Part shown: positions 1-4,938 of the stretch, piece by piece
How positions within the stretch are numbered: the stretch's first letter is position 1
How the letters are laid out: every line of letters begins with the position of its first letter
Assembly: GCA_946222055.1 (NCBI GenBank)
Contig: CAMIEW010000058.1
Coordinates: forward strand, 1 to 6,316
Reading direction: 5' to 3'
DNA length: 6,316 nt
Origin: an uncultured Porphyromonas sp.
Lineage (GTDB): Bacteria; Bacteroidota; Bacteroidia; Bacteroidales; Porphyromonadaceae
The notes under the pieces: model-generated
Told to the model about the DNA's origin: nothing
Seen by the model: only the letters and a program-made list of their open reading frames with translations
Databases searched by the model: none
Position numbers and translations under genes: made by a program

Positions 1-2154
1 GATCTTGATCGTGTCGCCAAGGGCATAGCGCTTACGGGTATTGATCCCTACGAGCGCCATAGTCTTGTCGTCATACTCGTAGAAGTCGTCGCTAAGGTCG
101 CGGATCGGCACCAGTCCCTCGCAGCCATTCTCCTTGATCTCCACGAAGATCCCAAAGTCCTTGACACCACTGACCATGCCCTCAAACTCCTGCCCCAGTC
201 GCTCCTGCATGTACTCGATCTGCTTGTACTTGACTGACGAGCGCTCCGCATCGGCAGCCGTCTTCTCCATCTCAGAGTCGTGCTCGCAGATGGCATCGAG
301 GTCGCTACGGTCAGCACTCTTCCCGGTGGTCATGTACTGCCAGAGCAGACGGTGAACCATCATATCGGGATGACGGCGGATCGGGCTGGTGAAGTGGGTG
401 TAAAACTCAAATCCGAGTCCAAAGTGACCAATATTCTCTGTCTGGTAGACAGCCTTAGACATCGTGCGGATCGCCAAGATCTGGATCACATTCTCCTCCG
501 GCTTCCCCTTAATCTCCTCGAGGAGTTTATTGAGATTGTCTGAGATGGACTGCGCATCCCCGGTGTAGATAAACTTGTACCCCAGCCGTCCCACGTACTC
601 GGCAAAGTTCTGCAGCCGCTCCTCATCGGGACGGTCATGCACGCGGTAGATAAAGGGCGGCACTTTCTCATCCCGCTCCTTGGCTAGCTTGGCGATGTGC
701 TTGGCGACGGTGCGATTGGCGAGCAGCATATAGTCCTCGATCAGACGATTGGCGTCGGTATTCTCCTTGACATGGACAGAGATCGGCTTACCCTTCTCGT
801 CGAGGTCAAACTCCAGCTCCTCCTGCTCAAACTCGATCGAACCGTGCTCAAAGCGCTTTTTTCTCAAAGCCTTGGCTATCTCATCCAGCTTATGGACCGC
901 CTCCTCCACCTCGGGCGTCACACCGGGCTGACCATTGATCACCTCCAGCACCTCCTCGTACTTAAATCGGTAGTCGCTGTGGATCACCGTGCGGGCTACG
1001 CTGTAGTCAAGCACAGTGCCGAGGAGGTTCATTCGGAAGATACAGGAGAATGCGGGTCTGTCCACACCAGCACGGAGGGAGCAGAGGTCGTTACAGAGCC
1101 GCTCAGGCAGCATCGGCACGGTGCGATCGACCAAGTAGACGCTGGTCGCACGCTGATAGGCCTCCTCGTCAATCGGATCACCAGGGGTGACGTAGGAGGT
1201 GACGTCGGCGATGTGGACACCCACCTCGTAGGTGCCGTCTCCGAGATCCTTGTAGGAGAGCGCATCGTCGTAGTCCTTCGCCGACTCCGGGTCACAGGTG
1301 AAAGTGAGTCGGTCGCGATAGTCCTCCCGTTTATACTTCGGGTCGTATGCCATCTGCTCGTCGAGGTCATTGGCATACTGCTCCAGGTTCTCCGGATAGG
1401 AGTAAGGCAGACCATACTCAGCCAGGATGGCGTGCATCTCGGTGTCGTTGCTGCCCGGCTCACCGAGGCGGGAGATCACCTCGCCAACAGGATTCTTGGC
1501 ATGATCCGGCCACTCCAGCACATGGACCAGCACCTTCTCTCCGTCCTGAGCGCCATTGAGGTTGCGATCCGGGATCAGGATATCATTGTCCAGCTTACGA
1601 CTGTCGGTGATGAGGAAGTTGTAGCCGTGGCTGATCGACATCACGCCGACGAAATTGGTCACCACTCGCTCTAATATCTCGATCACCTCACCCTCGATCT
1701 CCTGACCGGGGCGAAGCGCAAGCAGCTGCACCTTCACCTTGTCACCATCGAAGGCGTGGGCAGAGTTTCGCTCCGCCACACGGATCGGGTCACTCCCATC
1801 CTCGGGGTAGAAGAAATTGTGTCCCTTGCCCGCCTTGCGCCGGAAGGATCCGGTCAGCTTGGTATTCTTGGTCCTGTAGATGTACTCGTCACTGGCGGCA
1901 CCTGCCTGGATGAGCTTCTCGCGCATCAGCTGATCGATCACCTCGCCGACCATCTGCTTCTCCGAGCCATCCTCTGCGCCGACCGACTTGCAGATCACCA
2001 CGACAGACACACAGACATTGGCATGACTGGTAAAGTAGTCGATGACATCTCTTCTGTAGCGGGAGAATCCCCGCTCTCTCTTACTCGGCTTATAGGACGA
2101 CTCTCTGAATGCTTGACTACTCCTATCTTTTCTTGACTTAAATTTCTTTCCCAT
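1..2154 (-). CDS. rnr: Ribonuclease R, 3'-5' exoribonuclease (3' end cut by window edge)
   Basis: RNase R is a processive, hydrolytic 3'-5' exoribonuclease of the RNase II/RNB family that degrades structured RNA in the cytoplasm. The frame is open for 718 codons from the ATG at 2154 to the window edge. Seen in order: a Lys/Arg-rich tail (residues 1-35), a helical region resembling the RNase R winged-helix domain (about 36-95), two cold-shock-like OB folds (about 100-230), the RNB catalytic domain (about 280-600) and an S1 domain starting near 652. The metal-binding aspartates D288, D294, D296 and D297 in CDPESAKDYDD align with D272/D278/D280/D281 of the E. coli enzyme. The RNB signature HFTSPIRRHPD (587-597) has His where Tyr is common. 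Only the end of S1 and any basic tail should be missing, since Bacteroidetes RNase R is little longer than this. RNase II is less likely because of the N-terminal extension and total length. The gene appears monocistronic, with its own -7 box at 2185-2192. Confidence 0.96.
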   Translation of the reverse strand, partial: MGKKFKSRKDRSSQAFRESSYKPSKRERGFSRYRRDVIDYFTSHANVCVSVVVICKSVGAEDGSEKQMVGEVIDQLMREKLIQAGAASDEYIYRTKNTKLTGSFRRKAGKGHNFFYPEDGSDPIRVAERNSAHAFDGDKVKVQLLALRPGQEIEGEVIEILERVVTNFVGVMSISHGYNFLITDSRKLDNDILIPDRNLNGAQDGEKVLVHVLEWPDHAKNPVGEVISRLGEPGSNDTEMHAILAEYGLPYSYPENLEQYANDLDEQMAYDPKYKREDYRDRLTFTCDPESAKDYDDALSYKDLGDGTYEVGVHIADVTSYVTPGDPIDEEAYQRATSVYLVDRTVPMLPERLCNDLCSLRAGVDRPAFSCIFRMNLLGTVLDYSVARTVIHSDYRFKYEEVLEVINGQPGVTPEVEEAVHKLDEIAKALRKKRFEHGSIEFEQEELEFDLDEKGKPISVHVKENTDANRLIEDYMLLANRTVAKHIAKLAKERDEKVPPFIYRVHDRPDEERLQNFAEYVGRLGYKFIYTGDAQSISDNLNKLLEEIKGKPEENVIQILAIRTMSKAVYQTENIGHFGLGFEFYTHFTSPIRRHPDMMVHRLLWQYMTTGKSADRSDLDAICEHDSEMEKTAADAERSSVKYKQIEYMQERLGQEFEGMVSGVKDFGIFVEIKENGCEGLVPIRDLSDDFYEYDDKTMALVGINTRKRYALGDTIKI

Positions 2155-2184
2155 TGATTATTTCTGTGTATCTCTAGTGACCAA

Positions 2185-2192
2185 CAAAGTTA
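2185..2192 (-). promoter_or_regulatory. Bacteroidetes -7 promoter element for rnr
   Basis: Read on the minus strand this is TAACTTTG, an exact match to the TAnnTTTG -7 consensus used by the Bacteroidetes primary sigma factor. Transcription would start near 2182, giving a 5' leader of about 28 nt before the rnr ATG. No convincing -33 TTG lies 19-20 nt upstream, so the promoter is either weak or activator-dependent, or the match is fortuitous. Confidence 0.5.
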
Positions 2193-2260
2193 CCCAAATT
2201 TCCACACCTCCTGCCGTCCTCATCCGCACCCTCTAGGACCACTCCTCCCAAGCCCCCGGG

Positions 2261-2301
2261 ACCGGAATCGGTATGAGTGAAATCTAATATCGGTATTAGA
2301 T
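2261..2301. repeat. Cluster of short direct and inverted repeats upstream of rnr
   Basis: An 8-bp perfect inverted repeat, ATCTAATA (2282-2289) and TATTAGAT (2294-2301), is separated by TCGG. A smaller inverted repeat, ACCG (2261-2264) and CGGT (2269-2272), lies beside it. In addition ATCGGTATnAG occurs twice as a direct repeat at 2267-2277 and 2289-2299, exactly 22 bp apart, about two helical turns. The cluster sits between the tRNA terminator and the rnr -7 box, some 70-115 bp upstream of the latter. It could be a regulator-binding site or simply a small hairpin in the spacer. Nothing in the sequence names a regulator. Confidence 0.5.
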
Positions 2302-2312
2302 AAGCCTCCCCC

Positions 2313-2357
2313 AAAAAAGCCAGAGAGTGCGGATGACTACTTCCGCACTCTCTGGCT
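2313..2357 (-). terminator. Strong intrinsic terminator after the tRNA
   Basis: The arms 2342-2357 and 2318-2333 are perfectly complementary over 16 bp, with an 8-nt loop. On the minus strand the stem is followed by six T residues (2318-2313), the classic rho-independent arrangement. It begins 9 nt past the tRNA 3' end and would stop the tRNA transcript before rnr. On the plus strand the hairpin has no U-tract, so it works in one direction only. Confidence 0.93.
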
Positions 2358-2365
2358 GATCAATG

Positions 2366-2439
2366 TGGTCCCACACGGGCTTGAACCGTGGACTCCCTGA
2401 TTATGAGTCAGGTGCTCTAACCGACTGAGCTATAGGACC
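2366..2439 (-). tRNA. tRNA with CAT anticodon, probably tRNA-Ile2 (lysidine-modified), alternatively elongator tRNA-Met
   Basis: A complete 74-nt cloverleaf can be drawn: 7-bp acceptor stem GGTCCTA/TGGGACC (with a T-G pair at 6-67), D-arm GCTC/GAGC, anticodon stem CCTGA/TCAGG with loop CTCATAA, 5-nt variable loop, T-arm CACGG/CCGTG with loop TTCAAGC, and discriminator A73. The anticodon is CAT. This is not initiator tRNA, because it lacks the run of three G-C pairs in the anticodon stem. Elongator Met and Ile2 share the CTCATAA loop. The consecutive pairs C4-G69 and C5-G68 are those described as recognition elements for TilS, which converts C34 to lysidine, so Ile2 (reading AUA) is favoured. 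Automatic annotation may call it Met. CCA is not encoded and must be added after transcription. Confidence 0.95.
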
Positions 2440-2480
2440 ATTATCGTTGTGCTGGATCCATAAGACCCTCGATACAGGCG

Positions 2481-2488
2481 CAAAGGTA
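2481..2488 (-). promoter_or_regulatory. Bacteroidetes -7 promoter element for the tRNA
   Basis: The minus strand reads TACCTTTG, an exact TAnnTTTG match. A start near 2478 would give a leader of about 39 nt before the mature tRNA 5' end. A -33 TTG is not evident at the expected distance. The preceding terminator at 2528-2562 isolates the tRNA from upstream transcription, which makes a local promoter necessary and supports the call. Confidence 0.55.
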
Positions 2489-2527
2489 CGATTTTTTCCG
2501 CTCACTTCCGATCCCTCACCGGCCATC

Positions 2528-2562
2528 AAAAACCCCTTGCAGACGAGTGCCTGCAAGGGGTT
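2528..2562 (-). terminator. Intrinsic terminator of the RNA candidate and, by read-through, of trkA-trkH-pdxH
   Basis: AACCCCTTGCAG (2531-2542) pairs perfectly with CTGCAAGGGGTT (2551-2562) around an 8-nt loop. On the minus strand the GC-rich stem runs into five T residues (2532-2528). It is the first terminator downstream of pdxH, about 150 nt after its stop codon, so it probably ends both the operon transcript and the shorter transcript from the promoter at 2659-2689. On the plus strand the stem is followed only by an interrupted T-run (GTTTTG), a weak terminator at best. Confidence 0.88.
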
Positions 2563-2656
2563 GTTTTGTAGCCCTTAGAGGGCTTAGGAGAAAACTGTCT
2601 CTCGACAGCTCTGCGTCCTAATATTAACCTAAAATCTAATACTATGAAAACCACAC
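2528..2656 (-). ncRNA. Candidate structured small RNA of about 129 nt, family not recognised
   Basis: A full Bacteroidetes promoter (2659-2689) points into a stretch with no reading frame that ends at a strong intrinsic terminator. The predicted start is near 2656. The first 35 nt or so are A/U-rich and look single-stranded. Stem-loop 1 spans 2621-2584: outer stem UUAGGA/UCCUAA, a small internal loop, then a 9-bp inner stem containing CUGUC/GACAG, capped by GAGA, a GNRA tetraloop. Stem-loop 2 spans 2583-2571 (GCCCU, 3-nt loop, AGGGC). The terminator is stem-loop 3. I do not recognise it as 6S, SRP, tmRNA or RNase P RNA. It could be an independent small RNA, a processed 3'-UTR product of the pdxH transcript, or both. 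The ends are inferred from promoter and terminator positions and are accurate to a few bases at best. Confidence 0.55.
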
Positions 2657-2658
2657 TG

Positions 2659-2689
2659 CAAATATAGGTCTATTTTACCTGTTTCGCAA
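2659..2689 (-). promoter_or_regulatory. Complete Bacteroidetes -33/-7 promoter downstream of pdxH
   Basis: On the minus strand the -7 box TATATTTG (2666-2659) matches TAnnTTTG exactly, and TTG (2689-2687) stands 20 nt upstream, close to the usual spacing for the -33 element. Of the -7 boxes found in this window it is the only one with both elements. It starts 24 nt after the pdxH stop codon and faces the structured RNA region and its terminator, not a protein gene. Confidence 0.65.
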
Positions 2690-2712
2690 GTTATTTTTTA
2701 TTGTCTCTCTAT

Positions 2713-3381
2713 TTACGGGGCGATTCGCTCCAGGGACCAGCTCCCATCCTCTTGCAGGAGGTAGAGGAAGCGATCATGGAGGCGGCTAGGCCTTCCCTGC
2801 CAAAACTCGATCCGATGTGGCGTCACCTCAAATCCTCCCCAGCTCTCGGGCCGGGGAACCTTTACGCCCACCTTGAGCGCCTCCTTGGCAAACTCGGTCA
2901 CGATGAACATACGATTGGGGATCGGGTGGCTCTGTGGCGAGATCCGGGCACCTACCTGACTCTTGTAGGGGCGCTTGGCGAAGTAGGCATCCGACACCTC
3001 AGGGGCGACGTGCCGACAGATGCCTTCGATATGGATCTGGCGCTGAAGCTGGTGCCAGAGGAAGGTGAGACTCACCTTGGGATTGAGATCGATCTGGTGT
3101 CCCTTGCGGCTCTCGTAATTGGAGTAGAAGATAAACTTCCCCTCCTCGGTGATCTCCTTCAGCAACACCGTGCGGGTGCAGGGCTGACCATCGAGAGTAG
3201 CCGTGCTGACGATCAGGGCTGTCGGCTCGATCACCTTGAGCCTTAGTGCATCCTCGAGCCACTCGCGACACTTGTCGAGCGGATCCTCCGTCATGTCGCT
3301 GTGCGAGAGTGAGCCGACGTTGTAGTCGCGTCGGATGTCCTCGAGATTCATTTCCTCTCCCTTATGATTGGTATCTGTCAT
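2713..3381 (-). CDS. pdxH: Pyridoxamine/pyridoxine 5'-phosphate oxidase
   Basis: This cytoplasmic FMN enzyme oxidises PNP or PMP to pyridoxal 5'-phosphate with O2, the last step of de novo and salvage vitamin B6 synthesis. The 222-residue product aligns with the family along its whole length. FMN-binding features are RTVLLK (R70, K75), the segment YSN then SRK (86-93) and RQ (114-115). The substrate-side RPYKSQVGARISPQS (137-151), WGGF (181-184), IEFWQG (191-196) and the C-terminal RLHDRFLY with R200 and H202 are all intact. The frame begins at 3381, but an in-frame ATG at 3351 (residue 11) has a good ribosome binding site directly in front and gives 212 residues starting MNLEDIRRDY, closer to family length. 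That may be the true start. It lies 35 nt after trkH with no terminator between, so it is probably the last gene of the trk operon. Confidence 0.95.
   Translation of the reverse strand: MTDTNHKGEEMNLEDIRRDYNVGSLSHSDMTEDPLDKCREWLEDALRLKVIEPTALIVSTATLDGQPCTRTVLLKEITEEGKFIFYSNYESRKGHQIDLNPKVSLTFLWHQLQRQIHIEGICRHVAPEVSDAYFAKRPYKSQVGARISPQSHPIPNRMFIVTEFAKEALKVGVKVPRPESWGGFEVTPHRIEFWQGRPSRLHDRFLYLLQEDGSWSLERIAP
3354..3363 (-). promoter_or_regulatory. Shine-Dalgarno-like site supporting an internal pdxH start
   Basis: The minus strand reads AAGGGAGAGG just ahead of the in-frame ATG at 3351-3349. GGAG is 5 nt from that ATG, whereas the ATG at 3381 has only an A-rich stretch upstream. Bacteroidetes often initiate without a Shine-Dalgarno sequence, so this favours the residue-11 start but does not decide it. 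The purines also encode Lys-Gly-Glu-Glu in the longer form, so they could be coincidental. Confidence 0.45.
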
Positions 3382-3416
3382 TGGTTTAGTGTTTTAGATA
3401 AGATTAGGATTGGCTC

Positions 3417-4922
3417 TTAGCTCCGCCAGTAGCTGGGGTGGAAGAGTGAGAGTACAGTGAATATCTCCAGTCGCCCCATCACCATCAGCAGCGATAGGAA
3501 TATATGCGTCACGCCGCTCAGCGATGAAAAACCGCCATGCGGTCCAAAGACGCCCAGGCCGCCACCGGAATTGGAGACACAGGAGACGGCGCAAGAGAAG
3601 GAGTCTGTCAGATTGTATCCCTCTGCGGTGACCACGCCAGTGGCAATGATGATGAGGGCTGTATAGGCAAAGAAGAATGAGGTGACCTGCACCACCACCT
3701 TGTCGGTGATGACGGTGTTGCCCATTCGGATGGTGGAGACGACGTTGGGGTGGACACGGCGGACCAGCTCCTTACTGAGATTTTTCGCCAAGACCTCGAA
3801 GCGGACAACCTTGAAGCCACCCGAAGTGGATCCTGAGCAGCCGGCGACAAACATGCACGCTATCACGATCAGGGCAAAGAAGCTCCCCCAGACGGAGTAG
3901 TCACCAGAGAAGAAGCCAGATGTAGTCCCTAGGCTGGCGACGGTGAAGAGGCTCTTGATGAAAGCATCCGCCCCGGTAAGGTAACCGGAGTACCAGAGCC
4001 ATATGGCGCCAATGGTCGTCATGATGAGCACCAAGGAGAGGAACCAGCGGAGCTCGCTGTCCTGAAAGAGTCGCTTTGGCTGCCGCTTGACGATCGCAAA
4101 GTAGATCAGCGAGAACTGGGTCGCCCCCAGCAGCATGAAGAAGACGGCAACCAGTTCTATATAGGTGGAGTGGAAGAAGCCGATCGACTCGGAGTGGGTA
4201 CTGAAGCCTCCTGTGGAGACGCACGAGAAGGTGTGGCAGACCGCGTCGTACCAGCTCATGGGACCAATGCCGAAGAGCAGGATGCAGAGGATCGTGAAGC
4301 TAACGTAGATGACGATGAGCCACTTCGCCATAGTCCCGATATGGGGGTCAAACTTCTGGTGTGTCACCCCGGTCGCTTCGCTATTGAAGATCGTTGTTGC
4401 CCTCTGCCCTGACATAGGTATGAGTGCCACAAGGAAGGCGATGATACCCAGTCCACCGAGCCACTGTGTCGATGCGCGCCAGAAGAGAATGCTTCGAGGT
4501 ATGTCCTCCACCCGAGTGATGACCGTACCTCCCGTGGTGGTAAATCCGGACATGGCCTCAAAGAATGCCGCCGGCGCCGAGGTGATATAGCTACCCAGCA
4601 GATAGGGAAGCATACCGATGAGCGAGACTAAGAACCAGCTGATCGTCACCGTCATGACCCCCTCTCGAGATCCAATGTTGGTATTGCCGGGATCTCTACC
4701 AAGTAGGATCAGCAGGGCTCCCACAGCCGCATCCACGCCCGCAGTGATGGCGAGCGGCTTGGTCCCGGTATCATGCGGATAGTAGAGCGAGATAAAGAGG
4801 GCGATGATGAGGAAGGGGAAGAGCACCATACAGAGCTCCCCCATCGTCCTAAGGACAAAGCGGAAGTTGAGGAGCCGCCTCGTCGGCCGGTAATCATCTA
4901 CGAAGAAGTCATCCCTTAGCAT
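3417..4922 (-). CDS. trkH: TrkH-family potassium uptake channel subunit
   Basis: TrkH is the inner-membrane K+-conducting subunit of the Trk system, built from four M1-P-M2 repeats and gated by cytoplasmic TrkA. The 501-residue product is hydrophobic throughout and slightly longer than E. coli TrkH (483). The four selectivity-filter/pore segments are visible: GFTTTGGTVI (126-135), VSTGGFST (235-242), SLGTTSGFF (330-338) and CVSNSGGGLG (448-457), each followed by a membrane helix. The segment ACMFVAGCSGSTSGGFKVVR (355-374) matches the repeat-3 region with its intramembrane gate and basic exit, and MGRLEIF (482-488) near the C terminus is the usual family ending. The start is the ATG 16 nt after the trkA stop codon, with no strong Shine-Dalgarno. 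Coupling to trkA is tight, so the two are almost certainly co-transcribed. Na+-linked KtrB is a relative, but the length and the two-domain TrkA partner fit TrkH better. Confidence 0.95.
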   Translation of the reverse strand: MLRDDFFVDDYRPTRRLLNFRFVLRTMGELCMVLFPFLIIALFISLYYPHDTGTKPLAITAGVDAAVGALLILLGRDPGNTNIGSREGVMTVTISWFLVSLIGMLPYLLGSYITSAPAAFFEAMSGFTTTGGTVITRVEDIPRSILFWRASTQWLGGLGIIAFLVALIPMSGQRATTIFNSEATGVTHQKFDPHIGTMAKWLIVIYVSFTILCILLFGIGPMSWYDAVCHTFSCVSTGGFSTHSESIGFFHSTYIELVAVFFMLLGATQFSLIYFAIVKRQPKRLFQDSELRWFLSLVLIMTTIGAIWLWYSGYLTGADAFIKSLFTVASLGTTSGFFSGDYSVWGSFFALIVIACMFVAGCSGSTSGGFKVVRFEVLAKNLSKELVRRVHPNVVSTIRMGNTVITDKVVVQVTSFFFAYTALIIIATGVVTAEGYNLTDSFSCAVSCVSNSGGGLGVFGPHGGFSSLSGVTHIFLSLLMVMGRLEIFTVLSLFHPSYWRS

Positions 4923-4938
4923 TGCTCAGCTCAGCTCT

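Noticed and set aside
697..1674. Long plus-strand open frame of 325 codons antisense to rnr
   Set aside because: It mirrors the rnr coding frame, whose G/C-rich third positions suppress stops on the opposite strand. The translation has no recognisable domain, and the minus-strand product is unmistakable RNase R.
1756..2136. Plus-strand open frame of 126 codons antisense to the rnr N terminus
   Set aside because: Same cause: it is a shadow of the RNase R N-terminal and OB-fold coding sequence, with no family resemblance and no promoter upstream.
2528..2656. 6S, SRP, tmRNA or RNase P RNA as the identity of the structured region
   Set aside because: It is too short and has the wrong fold for 6S (one long hairpin with a central bubble), lacks the SRP apical motif, and has none of the conserved cores of tmRNA or RNase P.
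2644..2667. Plus-strand mini-frame MKTTLQI followed by TAG, considered as a leader peptide
   Set aside because: There is no gene downstream on the plus strand to regulate, no run of one regulatory amino acid, and the same bases form the minus-strand -7 box. Chance is sufficient.
2701..3246. Plus-strand open frame of 181 codons antisense to pdxH
   Set aside because: The minus-strand frame encodes a full-length PdxH with all key residues. The antisense product resembles nothing and follows the codon bias of pdxH.
3382..3416. Promoter or terminator between trkH and pdxH
   Set aside because: The 35-nt gap has no TAnnTTTG box, no hairpin and no T-run on the minus strand, so it is better read as an operon spacer.
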